Origin: Diorhabda sublineata
Lineage: Eukaryota > Arthropoda > Insecta > Coleoptera > Chrysomelidae
Assembly (NCBI RefSeq): GCF_026230105.1
Contig: NC_079476.1
Span: 28,820,559-28,884,558 of the forward strand
DNA length: 64,000 nt
Direction: 5' to 3'
This document shows positions 24,801-36,990 of the stretch, one piece after another. The notes below the pieces were generated by a model. The model was not told the origin of the DNA. It saw only the letters and a program-made list of their open reading frames with translations, and ran no database searches. The number at the start of each line of letters is the position of its first letter. Positions within the stretch are counted from its first letter, which is position 1. The position numbers and the translations under genes are program-made.

Positions 24801-27800
24801 CGAATAGTAATCTCCAAGTTATTGTTCTACCCTTATCCAAAAAGTCAATCATGATTACTCATGGCAATCCCAAAAAAATGAAGCAAGAACTTTTCCAGCA
24901 GATTTTTGTACACAAAACTTCTTAGGTCTTGGAGAACCAGAGTGTCGCCATTTCATCGATCGTTGCTTTGTTTCTGGATCGTAGAAATGTACCCAAGTCT
25001 CATCCATAGTAACAATTCGGCTTAAGAAGTCTACATCGTTTTCAAATCGAGCACAGATCGAACGCGATGCTTTTACCCTTACCACTTTTGGTCAACATTC
25101 AAACATTTGGGGATCCATTTTGCAGCAATTTTTCTCCTGTCCAAGTTGACGTGAACTATATGATGAACGCGTTCATATGAAATATTCAGTGCTTCAGATA
25201 TCCGTTTTAGCCCAATTCAACGGTCTGATAAAATCATGTGATGAACTGCATCGATATATTCGGGGATTGACACAGAAGCTGGCCTTCCCGAACTGTCACC
25301 ATCTTCAATGGAAAATTCACCCCTTTTGAAGCTTGCAGTCCAATTTTTCACAGTGGCATACGAAGGACATTGATCACCAAGGGTATTAAGCATATCTTCG
25401 TAAGCCTGCTTACCTCTGAACCCTTTAGAATTCAGGTACTTGATGATGGGTCGATACTCCAATTTTTCGAATTTTACAATTTCGGTGGACATCTTTTTTC
25501 CTTTAATTTATTGCGTAATTCTGGTTCACTTTTTTACTTCAAACTTTACACTTACACTTCTAATAAGTTATTGTTCGTTGCTATGGTAACGCAATATTTT
25601 GTTTATGCATGGAACTGGTCTAGGCTAACTAGATATCAATACATCCTCGTACTGCTTGGATACACTATTATTACACGACATAATTAAATGTTTAAAAGGC
25701 CGTACAGTGAACTCAGGTATCAATTATACTTGGTAGTGTGGTCTATGATATTTATATGGCATCTAAAATTAATTGGTTGAAAATAAATTCAACAAAAAAT
25801 TTTGAAATGAAAGTTATGCGATTTAGCTTCACTGTTATTACTCAATAAATATGGTGAATGTTATAAACGTTTTAAAGAAAAGAGAAAATTGTTAAATATT
25901 TGTTAACAATAGAAAATGTTGAGAAAAGTGATAATTGATTCTATAAATAGATAGAGAATATACAAGAAACACAAAACCAACACTTAACAAAATAATGATT
26001 ACAAGTTTAACGAAAAGTTTTTAATTATTGTGAATGAGATAATTGCTATGAACTATTTTGATATTATGCCAAGAAAACTCAACCAAAACCCTGGAATCAC
26101 TTCACAATATATGAGTATATGAGATGTGATACAAAAGATGATGAATTATATGTCATTATATTTAAAACAAAGTAAACAAGACATTTGAATTACACTCATT
26201 CAAAGAAAAGCTATTGTGAGTTCGAACGATTCCATCTTTTCACATTTCTAAGCATAATGAGCTTAGCGGAATGACACAGCCCGAAACTCGCCAATAAACT
26301 TATGACATGGCGGGTGGTCACGATAAATAACAACTTCGTTGGACTATTTTTAGGTTTTCTTCCTTCTACTACCACTACTAATACTAATTAATCGCCAGTT
26401 CAAATTTAAAAGTTCATCTGCTATACCATCTCATACCACTTGTAAACAGTGTTCAAAGTTATGAGTTTAGCACCATAAGCAGATTCTTAAATATTGTGAT
26501 CTCGTTCTTGATCAAGTTTCTATCACACCTCGAAAATGAAAATTTGTTCTAGGTTAATGTTTAAGGTAATGTATCTTCTTCTTCTTTTTCGTACGTTAGG
26601 ACTAGGTCCTGTATTTTCATCAAGGGTTTGCCAGGAGTAGTTGGGATGCTGAGGACCAGCTTTCATACCACCTTATAGGTGGTCGTCCAGGAGGTCGAGT
26701 TGTGTCTGGTTTCTTTTCCTTTGCAATTTTTGCTAACCGTTCATTTGGCATTCTGTCAACATGGTCTCTCCATTCTCTTCTGCGGCTCCTTGCCCATCTT
26801 ACTACATTACTACAAGGTAATGTATATTACGTATAAAGCTTTCCACATATACATTTTAGAAGGTAATTTCATCATACATTGTAGTTTCTCGTGTGTACTT
26901 AATATTCAGATTTTAATTTATTTGGGTCTCTATTTAGTTATTTGTATATTTTTTTCTTAATTGTTTACAGTTTTATTTTGGACAATAAAGCATTTCTCTC
27001 TAAATGTAATGAATGACAGACACAATTTAATTGAAAAAATCTGAACTCTCAATCATTTAGTTGGTAAATGTAGATTTTCAAATTTCACTTAGATATTTAT
27101 TGACAATATTCAAATATTTATATTTGACTCTAGAAACAAATTGGGAAAACAATAAGGATTAAAAACAAATAGTGATGTTGTCTAATTAAAATGAAGAACC
27201 CATTGATAGTAAAAACAGATTTTCAGAGACTTTCGTCTCAAATGAACAATCCTACTAATAATTGAGAAGTTTGTTTATCTATAAAAAATATGTTCGGGAG
27301 GGTAACATGTAAAATATTGTATCAAAGAAAGGAATATGAAGACAGTGCAGTGGCCAATCATTCTCCGCTGAAATATTCAATCCCTTAACAGTGAAGTTTA
27401 CTAATATGCCAATTTATGACCTCAAAAAATATCATTTTTGATACACACTTCAGACAAGATGATTTTCCTCTCATAATTTGTTCGTATACCTTAAAATACC
27501 CTCTTGTTTCAGCGATAACTTCATCTTTTGATTGATATATCTTTCCATGAAGCATCTTTGTCTTATTTAAAAATAACCCATAATGTTTGAAGGACACATC
27601 TGGAGAATATCAATCTATTCAGGTTTGTTATCGTTTTTGTCGACGGTAATATGGTAATAATATTTTTCCTGTGCTTATTGTGGCCGTTTCTTCATTATTC
27701 TCTTTCAATCGACCCAAAGATATACAGTAATAGTCACAGTTAATTGTTTTTTCCTTTACTTCCCTTACTGTTTTGCTTCAGACGTATGGTGATACATTCA

Positions 27801-30009
27801 AGTTTTATCCATGGTCATATATCCTCACAAGAGAACTGTTTATTTGATCGAAACTCCTCTAAACATCACTATGAATCATCAATAGATTGTTGTTTTTGTT
27901 AATTGTAAGAATAAATAAGGAGAAAGAAAATAAGACCTCAAGTAATCATACTCAAACTACATAAAATGAGAATAAAGTGCTTCCACATCATAACTTTTCT
28001 GGTGTAATCGCTTATTTTAGACGTCCTGTTCGTTAAGAATTATTGGTGTTTGAATGACAATGCTCAAACTATGAATGGAAATCGATTATGGTTAATCACC
28101 CTAATACTCCTCATTCTTCACCTCAACAGTAATATTTTTAGTTAAAAATCTATGCTTAGACGATATGTATAAGAAATTCTTATTCAATTGTTAAAAGAAA
28201 TAAAATTCTAACACTACCTCAATGTTTGACTTAGTTACGGTACTTTAAAGGAGAAATATAAAAGTTATATTTAGTCCGACAGTTCATAATTTATTTTTTA
28301 TGGAATACAAAATGATGGACTATATACTTACTGCTCTTTTCCTCCTCCTCCTCCTCCTCCTCCACCTAATCCAAATGATCCTGTACTGATATGAGCAACC
28401 TGTAGTGCTACCAGCAAAATCACCTGAAATACGACGAATAGATTTTTAACCTCAATTCAATTTTCGTAAATATTAGTTGAATTCGAAATCCATCGATTGA
28501 ACACTAATATAAAACTGGCAATGTATGAGACTCTTATGTCAGTTCATTGAGATTGTTATATTGGAATAAATTACTAGTTTGTCTGCGCTTTCTGTCATTT
28601 AATAGGTAACTATTGCTACTAATATTTTTTCTTCACATTAGATTCTGTCAATGAAGTTTTGATGATCAATATATAGGATAGTAAGGGGGCTGCTGAATTA
28701 GATAATTCTACGCTTGATATTATTTTTAAAATCGTTCTATTGAATACCAAGAACTCATTTTCTCATAAAAACTTCTTCATATACTTAATTTTAATACTAA
28801 GTCAATCTTCCAAAAAGACTCACTCATTTAATAATAGCTGGAAAATTTTCAAATTATAGTTATTCTGTAGCTTTTGAGTTGCACTTTTAGTAGCTGAATT
28901 TCCATAGAAAAATATTCATTGTTTAAATTGCAGCGAGTTTAATATCATTAAAATACATTTTTACGAATTTTCTGCTTAATAGTTACCATTTTATATCATA
29001 GTTTTTGGACAATATAAATTTAGATTCGTCCCTAGCGAAATCTAAAACATACAATAAGAGTGGTTCTTCCGATTAGTACTCCGTGGTCACTTACTGCTAT
29101 TTCTAAGCATTACTAAGAATATTTCGCACGTCTTCTATATTTTTAATAGCTCTTTAAAATATATCAAATACACGACTGCCTAGAGTGTAGTACTTGAATC
29201 ATTTAATATCAAATATATTTGAATAAAGTCTAAACACGCTACATGTCAGCTGATATACGATTCGTTCACAGTATCTGCCTTCAATATTTGGTCAGTTCAT
29301 TCTAATTGACATCTACTAGTCTCGGATGGTAACCAGGAACATTTATTCACCATAATTTAGTAGGTAATAGTAGTATTTATATTTTCCTCCAAGTATGACA
29401 TATCCTCAATTCGATTTTGACAAGCAGAATTATTTTTTATCAAAACACCCTGTATTTTAGTAAACACTATTGTTGATTTCAAATATAATGATGCAATTAA
29501 TAAATGAAATATTTCCAATTATTATTGTTGATTCCGAAAGTTACTGTTATTCTGTTCTCATATTTAGCGACATTGAATGAATTTCGACTAAAATCATTTT
29601 TTTCCTGTTAGTTCTAGAAGATCTATAGCCATAAAATTCAGTAATTCGGCTCTAGTAAATACTTCACACTCATATATCTATCACAATAATCATAAAAAAT
29701 ATTTATACAATACCATTGGAAGTTTAACAACAGCATTAATTATTGATGGAATCTTATACAAGAGATCAAAAGGGAACATAGTATTGCAGAACTGCCAAAT
29801 ATAATGAAACAACTTCAATATTATATATATTTTTTTATTTTTGAAACCTCACTTTGGTCATTTACCATTGATAATATGAAAATATTATTATGAATGATTT
29901 GAAATAACTTTTCAGGTATTTAATATTTCTGTATAAATTTTAGCAAAACCACACACCAAAATTTTAAGAAAAATGAATTAATTTTACTCACGATTGATTT
30001 GGATCTCAT
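17994..30009 (-). CDS. Glycine-rich secreted (cuticle-type) protein, paralogue 1, five coding exons
   Basis: Structural secreted protein, about 289 residues. Exons: 29992-30009, 28332-28423, 23916-24202, 18648-18719 and 17994-18394, with GT/AG borders and phases 0, 2, 1 and 1 that all close. Exon 1 encodes only MRSKSI. Joined to exon 2 (VILLVALQVAHISTGSFG) it forms a signal peptide, then a run of nine Gly and KE. Exon 3 opens HIHIRIHLPVEVQHGDHGG, continues in GGHGG/GGYGG repeats, and near its end has STIIINGVGGG. Exon 5 carries SFVGVIHGHLS and two VGFVGIIQDH motifs between Gly/His stretches, and ends GSHGGYD. The paralogue at 44658-52240 has the same exons, phases and motifs. Gly/His/Tyr-rich secreted proteins of this kind are usually cuticle components; that role is inferred. 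The 5.2-kb intron 4 contains a Jockey-like LINE piece and intron 2 a mariner. Confidence 0.85.
19664..19702 (+). repeat. (GA)n microsatellite
   Basis: Uninterrupted ga dinucleotide run in intron 4 of glycine-rich gene 1, beyond the 3' side of the LINE relic. Confidence 0.95.
20093..21060 (-). mobile_element. Jockey-like non-LTR retrotransposon fragment (reverse transcriptase)
   Basis: The minus strand reads, from about 21050, NRLNTQVRLEINAEKQRKWK (linker before RT). A 197-codon frame follows (20200-20793) with AQFGFRQEHSTHNTV, FMDVQKAFDQVWH (motif A, catalytic Asp), and GVPQGSILTPLLY (motif B). Motif C, FYADDTALI, is in another frame at 20093-20311. A frameshift therefore separates motifs B and C, and the endonuclease and most of the thumb are missing. 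Base composition is clearly less AT-rich than its surroundings. Confidence 0.85.
21772..21859. repeat. (TA)n microsatellite
   Basis: Perfect TA run of about 88 bases in intron 4 of glycine-rich gene 1. It generates spurious Ile-Tyr open frames on both strands. Confidence 0.95.
22240..22450 (+). mobile_element. PIF/Harbinger transposase N-terminal relic
   Basis: Plus-strand translation gives KLYSSIHDKGLFQMLFQELR then YETEKFFKSFRMRLFAFECI. Harbinger transposases characteristically read GEFHTLFQELRxDxxKFFxYFRMSxxTFDYIL here. The segment breaks off soon after, and no DDE region follows. Confidence 0.6.
22630..23900. other. Intron DNA of glycine-rich gene 1
   Basis: Between the Harbinger relic and exon 3. 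No exon or repeat recognised. Confidence 0.4.
24720..25649 (-). mobile_element. Mariner element, truncated copy 1
   Basis: The right terminus (minus-strand start) is cgaggatgtattgatatct next to a TA (25650-25651), identical to the left end of the copy at 61493. Transposase pieces in order: MSTEIVKFEKLEYRPIIKYL and TLGDQCPSYATVKNWTASFK (helix-turn-helix), SGRPASVSIPEYIDAVHHMI, a stop, ISEALNISYERVHHIVHVNL, a shift, then FLSRIVTMDETWVHFYDPE (first catalytic Asp), SAGKVLASFFWDC, and KGVLFLQDNAAIHKSHVALL (second Asp). The C-terminal third, with the last Asp and the other terminal repeat, is missing or unrecognisable left of about 24720. At least one stop and two shifts make it inactive. Confidence 0.85.
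25650..26570. other. Intron DNA, no feature recognised
   Basis: AT-rich DNA between the mariner copy and the LINE tail, inside intron 2 of glycine-rich gene 1. Confidence 0.4.
26578..26812 (-). mobile_element. LINE 3'-end fragment
   Basis: The minus strand reads RWARSRRREWRDHVDRMPNE, RLAKIAKEKKPDTTRPPGRP and PIRWYESW, then a tail of GAA/AGA repeats near 26578. RREWxxHVxRMxxxRLxKIA..GRPxxRW is the conserved C-terminus of a common insect LINE group. A second tail of the same type lies at 48963-49262. Confidence 0.75.
26820..28320. other. Intron DNA, no feature recognised
   Basis: Between exons 3 and 2 of glycine-rich gene 1. Short open frames here lack recognisable motifs. Confidence 0.4.
28430..29990. 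other. Intron 1 of glycine-rich gene 1
   Basis: AT-rich. I see no exon, repeat family or RNA gene in it. Confidence 0.4.
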
Positions 30010-30260
30010 GTTTCAGAAATTAACGAACCACTCTATTCAGTAGACCGCGTATTCAAGATCTAACATCCCTATGGCATTTTTTTTCATTTTATACCTAAAA
30101 ATTATTAATAGTCCTAACAAAAAGATACTGAGATTATCGCTATTATAGTGGGGATCCGTGGGGATGGGCACGAAGGTAATACATGCGGTAATGGCTATGA
30201 CCCGGGTACTAAACAGCTAATCAATCACAAAAGAAAGTGAAAGATTTTTGAGAAAGCAAT
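30010..30260 (-). promoter_or_regulatory. Promoter of glycine-rich gene 1, conserved with paralogue 2
   Basis: TATAAAA (30087-30093, minus strand) lies about 78 bases before the ATG. Sequence around it is shared with the region above 52240: the block cgcggtctactg just upstream of the ATG, the TATA area, and an upstream block, GGGTCA followed by a shared stretch containing ACCGCA (about 30185-30210). GGGTCA resembles a nuclear-receptor half-site, which would fit moult-linked expression; that part is inference. Confidence 0.65.
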
Positions 30261-31480
30261 ACAAATATCTAATAATAAACAATAATTCACAAGTTCTACT
30301 TATTGCTGTTTAATTAGATAAAATGTTGTCATAACCGTGTAATTCAATACACACCCAACTAATAAACTTAATCGACTCTGTATTATGAAAGTCCATTACA
30401 TTTAAGTATTTATATACATCCTTTACAAAATACAAAAACTTTGTTTTATGAAAATTGACGATTTCATAATATTTGTTTGTAAGCCATTCACAATATATTG
30501 ACCCGGAAAAGCTGTTGTATTCAAGACCTACCAAACTTTTAACTAATCAATGATTAATAATATTGTAACACGCCAGTAGCTTTACATTTTTTATCATGCA
30601 GAATCCGATGATTTTACGTAAATCAAGATTTTCTAGGGTTGAAATATACAAAATTTTTATACACAGAAAATATGGCAGTTTCTTATGAAATTTTAGATAC
30701 ATACGTGTAAAATTACGATGTGTGTCATGTTTTTGACCGTAAAGACACAATGTAGATGGCGCTGCCATTTTCCCTCCCATGCGAAATACACTTTGGCTAT
30801 AAATGAGAAGCTAGGGGCTTGTCGATTTCTCAATAATTACTGGGGTTGCGAACATAATTTTTTGCCTGGAGATAAGTGCTTGGAGTACATTCACAAATCA
30901 CGTTTTGCTATGTTTAAGCCGTCGAGATTTTACCTGTTGGAAATTATAATGTTTCAGGAGATCGAGACAATCTTGTGAAGGCTTTTGGAAAAATAGCTTT
31001 TCCAAATTATATTTATGGTAGTAGATGTATACAAAATTAAAAATTGACAAACAATTTCACATCAATTACTCACAACATTTTCCTTTCCATCTCATTATTT
31101 CTTACTTCTTCACCCTCTATTTCTGCTTCTTCCTCTATATCTTCTTATTTGTCTACCCCCTTTTTTTACCATCAAACTTTCTCCGTATACATATATAATT
31201 TGAATATGGACTAGACCCGTGATTCCGAAAGTGGTCCAAGTAGACCACCAGGAGTCCATGGGAGACTCAACGGGGGTTTACGTTGGGCGTGACAAAAAAT
31301 GGGGGTCAACAATCGTAAGCGGCGGTATTTGGTTTCGATAGTAAAGAGCTATTAATATTAGTATATAATATTTTGAGTGATTTTTTTGAGGAAAAATCGG
31401 TACCGTTCACGTTATTTCGATAGTAACAGATTGAGCTCTTGCCAAGGTCGGGCGTAGGTTTATAAGCCATCGCAAAAAAA
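30261..31480. other. Intergenic DNA upstream of glycine-rich gene 1
   Basis: No gene recognised. At 31240-31310 a run of higher GC (caggagtccatgggagactc and after) may be the terminal region of the hAT relic that follows. Confidence 0.35.
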
Positions 31481-31489
31481 TTATACCAG

Positions 31490-31850
31490 CATTTCACTGT
31501 GTTATCCGCCGACAACATCTAGTAGCAGAAAATTTGAGTTATAGATTTCACCAATGGCATCAATTTGTCATTAATGCGGTTAACGATATAAGAAGCAATG
31601 GATTGAATACGCGCTTATTGGTAGAATTGTGTGATGAAATTGGTGAAGAGTTCCAGCGACTGCTGTTACATACGGTTACGTACGGTTGTCGAAAGGTGCA
31701 TGTTTATCAATATTTTATTCATTTTTTAACTCAATTTTAGAGTTTCGGGTAAGTAAATATCCTGAGGTAAAAGGAAACCTGATCTATTTTGAAGCAGACT
31801 TCGCATATTCCACAGATTTGTTCAAAAAATGAGGTCAACTTACAGTTTAA
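31490..31850 (+). mobile_element. hAT (ZBED5/SCAND3-like) transposase relic
   Basis: The plus frame reads HCVIRRQHLVAENLSYRFHQ, INAVNDIRSNGLNTRLLVEL and CDEIGEEFQRLLLHT, then decays. Further on come KGNLIYFEADFAYSTDLFKK and a stop. The order IHRxxLxxKNLS, then VxxIRSxxLNTRLFxxLC, then LLLHTEVRWLS is characteristic of domesticated-like hAT transposases (ZBED5, SCAND3). The zinc finger and dimerisation ends are absent. Confidence 0.7.
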
Positions 31851-31985
31851 TAAAACCAAAGGAGGGTTTTTTAATAAAAGTTATTAATGTAACAAGAGCA
31901 GAAAGTAAATGTTTATTGCAAGCGACATGAATTTTTCTAACGAGGCCGTGAAGCAGAGTTTGAAAACACGTCGTGTTACATACAA

Positions 31986-31997
31986 TATTTTTTCTAC
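31986..31997 (+). repeat. MITE end motif tattttttctac
   Basis: Same 12-base terminus as the element at 9381-9696, here following acgtcgtgttacatacaa, also similar to the other copy. The other end was not located. Confidence 0.4.
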
Positions 31998-31999
31998 GA

Positions 32000-33740
32000 T
32001 CATGAAAAAAAATGTTTCATTTAGGTATAGAAAAATAAAAAACGTAATTTAAGAGCAAAATATTTAATAATTGATTAAAACTATAGGTTAGCATTGAGAA
32101 AGCTGGGAACTAGTAATTAGGAATAATTTAACTTAAATATTATTTGTACCATTTGTCATTTTCTTCAGCTTGAAATATTTGTTTTGCAGCATTGAGTTTG
32201 ATCGCAAGTAATTGCGCTACGTATCCTTTCGTTACTAACGACAATTTCTATTCGCACTTTTCATTTCGATAGTTTATAAAAAAACGTTTATGTGGAATAT
32301 GACTGTGACGTAATTTCGTGTATTCGCGATATATATCGTCAAATTTAATACCTCTTCAACCTCACCTCTAAAGATAAATCTTCCATCCTTGTCAATTTTT
32401 GATCGTGGCACTTTTATAATTAATATTACACTCATGCAATGGCAATTATTGCAGCGACCTACAAAAAGTAATTTTCAAATGTCTTACAAAAGCTAAACAA
32501 AAATTACCGAACTTACTGTTTTCATCATATACTGGGAATTCGGAGCTTGTTTTAGAAACTGATTAATGTGTCAGCTATTTAATACTCTCGACTTTATTGA
32601 CCGAAATCCTGCAGATCCCATTAGTTTTTTGTAATTTTCAATTTTAGTATCTTCTTTGTAGAAAAGCAAGCTCTCACCATTGAGTACTCAGACCAAAGTC
32701 ATGAGGGTTTAATATCTTTAGATCTTTCTGAAAAATATGCAAGAAGCATATTTTTTGTAAGATTCGCGAATTTTTTATCGTAGCAAAACTCATTAGAACG
32801 ATTATAACTAATTCCATATAGGTTTCTTGATTTACTAGGTAAAAAGTTTAATGACGATTTATTTGCTATTTCCTTAACTAACAAGTGAGGTTCCAACAAA
32901 TTCTTATTCATGACTATCATTTATTTTTTCAATAATATCACTCATTTTAATTGATTGATAAGATTGATAATAGAATAAAATCCGAAATTAAAACGTATTA
33001 CAATCTCACAGAAAAAGGATTAAATATTTCGCTCTTTGAATGTTTATGTGTGTCTTGATCACAATCCTCTGTACTATATTCCACATATAAGATCCACTTT
33101 TTCCGGTAAATATAGTTTAATAAAGTTATATTTATTGCATGAACGTAGAGAAATTTAAATTAATGAAGGAAAATATTGGTCGGTGCGAATTTTCACAGTT
33201 TTCAAACTTGTTGATTAATCGATGGTAGAATGCCTTAATGAAGATATTCAGACTTACGTTCAAGCTGAAAGTGACATTTAAAAGAGGGTAACAAAAATTT
33301 TTGCTGCGATTAGAAATATCCTGAACTGTGGGAGTTGTGCAGATTGAATAACACAAAATGGGATATTCCTAATTAAATCCAAGCCGAATGTTGATAATTT
33401 GCTGTTAATCTATCAAGTACATCCCTCCCATCCCATGGAAATTATATTTTTTTCTAATTGTAATTGTAGAAGTTACATTAATATATAAGTGTTTGATTAT
33501 ATTTTGACTGTTATAACAATAATAATTAATTGTGTATTAATTTATATATTTGAATAAATAGATAACAACAATACATGAAAATGTACTGTATTTCTTTTTA
33601 CCACTCCGAATGGGGAGTTTTCTAAATAAAATTTGTGAGAATTGGTTGGTTTTTGTGCTGTGCATCACAGTAAATTTCAAAAAAGTAAATTTTTTCATAA
33701 AAAAAATAACCTTATCAAGCAATAAGTTCGACCTTTTTTT
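32000..33740. other. No gene recognised
   Basis: AT-rich intergenic DNA. Small open frames on the minus strand (32699-32920, 33132-33356, 33537-33722) show no domain. Confidence 0.4.
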
Positions 33741-34611
33741 ACGGGTACTGTTAATTCGTCGATGAAACTACGCAAGTTTCTATACAAAATTTTAATTTTC
33801 ATTTTCATCCTTTTTTTCTGAGATTCGAGATCTCAACAATCTTTGACGCATTATAAATGGTCAGAATAATAGTTTATCCGCCGCGAAACTTTCCATTGTT
33901 TTCCCCTTTTTATTTTATATTCGTAAAATTCCTCCAGCACTTTCCGTTTTTTAATTAATTTTGCTAACGAAAAATTGAAATATATTCAAGACTCTTACAC
34001 AGAAACGATATTTTACATCTAAAATTCATTAAAAAATTAGACTAAGTTTGGGGAAACTTATTTTGTTTTGAAACATCGTACATATGACTAAGTATTGTAA
34101 TGTTTTTCTTCTATTAAAATTTACTTAAACTATTTATCACGATGGAGTGGATATATAAACTAAATATACTAAACTAGTGACTAAACTATACACTAAGACT
34201 TAGTAATAGACTTATCTAATACTTCACAAATTAATTTATTCAAACTCACCATTTAGTTGTCTAATCCGATATGTTTCAGATAACATTAGTTTATTTATTG
34301 ACAAGCCAGTATTTTTTCTAACCTCCGCATCCGCCAAAACCTTCTATCAAAATCTAACAGCTCTGGCTTTACGGTCCATGTCTGGACGAGTTCATAACAG
34401 TATATATATGAATGTAAAGCTCAGAATGCCATCATCACTTTGAACACGCTGTAAGAGTGAAAACAAGAGACAAAAGCAAACTATTATTTAAAAAATGAAA
34501 AAGTGTTTAAGCAAGGAAACGTGCTAGTAAAGAAAAATCTTCATCAATATCTAAGTTTACTTTGCTATGTTTGACGAATGGAATATATTGGAGATAACCA
34601 TAATCAAACAG

Positions 34612-34691
34612 GGCTCGTTAGCTCAGTTGGTTAAAGTACCACACTGATTCTATCGAAGTGGAGGTCGCAGGTTCAAATCCTACACGAGCCA
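34612..34691 (+). tRNA. tRNA-Ile-like gene, enlarged anticodon loop, array copy 1
   Basis: Acceptor GGCTCGT/ACGAGCC plus A is perfect. The D stem is weakened (GCTC/AAGT), the anticodon stem is CCACA/AGTGG with one mismatch, and the loop has 13 bases, CTGAT-TCTATC-GA. The T stem has one C-A mismatch. A five-T run follows directly. Probably a pseudogene because of the D stem. Confidence 0.55.
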
Positions 34692-35041
34692 TTTTTATTT
34701 TATAATTTCAAGATAAGTGGAGATAATTTACTGAAGCTTCCATTTTTATTTTGCGGTATAAGTATTATTATTAGCGATTCCTATTTTGGTCTGTGATTCT
34801 AAATCTAAATTTATTCAATGCACAAAAGGCATCGTTAATTAATTAATTAATATTAGATAATGATATATAATAAATTTGAAACTAGTTATGAGTTTTCAGT
34901 GACTCTGATTGTCCTTTAATACTAATGATCATTTAAGAATCGACACAATTTTTAAAACAATTTAAGAAGCCCTCAATATGAAAAATTAATTTTGCAATGT
35001 TTGAAGAATGTAATATATTGTGAATAATTTTGAATTAAGAA

Positions 35042-35121
35042 GGCTCGTTAGCTCAGTTGGTTAGAGCACCACACTGATTCTATCGAAGTGGAGGTCGCAG
35101 GTTCAAATCCTACACGAGCCA
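35042..35121 (+). tRNA. tRNA-Ile-like gene, enlarged anticodon loop, array copy 2
   Basis: Identical over its whole length to the copy at 38898. Acceptor and D stems are intact, A box TAGCTCAGTTGG, T stem GCAGG/CCTAC with one mismatch. The 13-base anticodon loop CTGAT-TCTATC-GA would give anticodon GAT if the six extra bases were removed. Followed by TTTT. Confidence 0.6.
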
Positions 35122-35465
35122 TTTTCATTTTATAATCTCAAGTTATGTGTATTTAATCTACTTTAGCTTCCATTTTTATTTTACAATGTACGTATTATTA
35201 TCAGCGACTTCTATTTTGATCTGTTTCTCTAAATTTAAATTTATTCAGTGCACAAAATGAACCAATAATTATAAACTAATATTTGTTTCTGATACAATAA
35301 ATTTAAAACTAGTTATGAGTTTTCAGTGACTCTGATTGTCCTTTAATAATGATGATAATTCAATAATCGAGACAACTTTGAGAAGCATTCAAATAAGCCA
35401 TCGATATCCAGAATTTTGGAATGTTTGACAAAAGCAATATATTGTGGATGAACATCAAAGAACAA

Positions 35466-35545
35466 AGCTTGTCAGTTCAGTTGGTAAAAGCACCACACTA
35501 ATTCTATCGAAGTGGAGGTCCCAGGTTCAAATCCTACACGAGCCA
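35466..35545 (+). pseudogene. tRNA-Ile-like pseudogene, array copy 3
   Basis: The same 80-base layout, but the acceptor (AGCTTGT) and D arm have substitutions that break pairing. The anticodon loop keeps the six extra bases (CTAAT-TCTATC-GA). Confidence 0.65.
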
Positions 35546-35599
35546 TTTTCATTCTATAATCTCAAGTCGAGACAGGCTTATAGGGAGTTCCAAATATAA

Positions 35600-36345
35600 C
35601 GATTGGGCAGTATTTATCTCTATACCAAGCTGCAACTCCGAGGAGTTGTAGGGCCTCAAGGCCATCAATGTTTTATGTACAAAATCAAGAATTGGTTATA
35701 ATTTTACAACAAAGTTGCCTATTTGCATTTCAGTTCTTCTGGTAATTAAATTATCATACTTTTTATAAATGAGTGAAAAGCTCTGATTTAACGAAGAAGT
35801 CAATATGTTATTGCTGTTATTTGGATATTTGTTAGTTTCATATATTGATGATATAATGAGGTGAAGCTGCATCATGCATAAAATCTATATAAGTTTCTCT
35901 AAACTATTCACTAATACTTAACACACTAATTTATTAGAATAAACCGTTTGGTTAATTTTTCACTTTTTTATGTATTTAGCATGACATCAAATTGTTTTTT
36001 GACTCCCCAGCTTCTAGAGACACGTTTTATATAAACCATACTCAATTCTGGAATTCGATTTCTTGGAAATGTTTAATTCACCTCTAACAAACAAAAATGT
36101 TGTCTTATAAATTGACTCTATAAAAAGTCACAACATTATATAAACAGGCTAGAAAAATACGAACGAATAGTCCCCACCAAAAAACATAATGTTAATAGTA
36201 GAGTAATACCTATTTTAGGAAACTACTTTTCTATCAGAAAAAACCAGAAACCGAAACGATTTATCAAGAAAAACATATAATAAATAGTCTCATTAAATGA
36301 AAAGTTGAAGAATCAAAAAACTTTCAACTATTTTGAATTATTTAA
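35600..36345. other. Non-coding part of duplication unit 1
   Basis: Matches 39500-40600. No gene recognised. Confidence 0.5.
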
Positions 36346-36383
36346 GCTTCTACGAGGTCGTAGATCGAATACTATACGTGCCA
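36346..36383 (+). pseudogene. tRNA 3'-half fragment
   Basis: cgaggtcgtagatcgaatac followed by a degraded acceptor strand and CCA-like end. Corresponds to the variable loop, T arm and acceptor of the tRNA-like family. Duplicated at 40602-40640. Confidence 0.45.
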
Positions 36384-36413
36384 TCTGTTGATAATTTGTT
36401 GAATACCAACATT

Positions 36414-36990
36414 TAAGGGGGTCATCCCATGTGACGGCCTGTTTTTTAGGGATTTTTTCGGTTTTTTTTCTAGTGCCAGTAAATAGATAGAGGTGTAAGT
36501 TTATTACTATTTATTAACATATATATCGACAGTATAAATATAAATTTTAAGCCAAAAATATTGTGTAGAATTTGAGTTACAGCGTTCTGAATACCACCGC
36601 CTCGAAAAAATGAGCTCACACATCCTCCACGATTCCGGCTGATTGGCTTACCATAAACAAAAAATACAGCGTTCTAATCTGTAAGTCTAAATGCACGGAA
36701 TAGACTATTATCAAATGATTATACAAAAAATTGGACTTTTGGTAGACAAATAAAAGTTACGAATTTAGCGTTTTTTTGTTTTTTTTTTATAAAAAAATCG
36801 AAATTTTGTAAATTTTCTATTGATAATAGTTCATTCCACGCATTTACATGTGTTGAGCGTGCCCTATAGATTTCCAATAATTCGGTCAAGCCGTTTTTAA
36901 GATACGATGAAGGGAAGTTTGAAAAACATAGTTTTGAGAAAAACGCGTTTAAAGTTTCAGGTCCATTTAAAACTATTAAATTCTCAACTT
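36414..36990. other. Probable non-coding 3' part of the Mutator-like element
   Basis: Begins exactly where duplication unit 1 stops, with gggggtcatcccatgtgacg, and runs into the transposase relic. I could not find a matching inverted end near 38040-38110. Confidence 0.4.

Larger units (their letters stand above)
33749..36413 (+). repeat. Segmental duplication, unit 1
   Basis: Matches 38112-40672 in the same orientation and order. Anchors are gttaattcgtcgatgaaact at the start, acttattttgtt at about 34060, the tRNA-like genes, agtatttatctctataccaa at about 35610, ttgctgttatttggatat at about 35811, and the tRNA-fragment end at 36350-36383. It holds three tRNA-like genes spaced 430 and 424 bases apart, so a smaller tandem array is nested inside. 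Confidence 0.85.

Noticed and set aside
31534..31740. Treating the 68-codon hAT-like frame as an intact domesticated gene
   Set aside because: Only one block of the family is preserved, and flanking blocks are shifted or missing.
34612..35545. Calling the tRNA-like array a set of ordinary functional tRNA-Ile genes
   Set aside because: The anticodon loops are 13-14 bases, several stems have mismatches, and copy 3 has a broken acceptor. Reported as tRNA-like instead.
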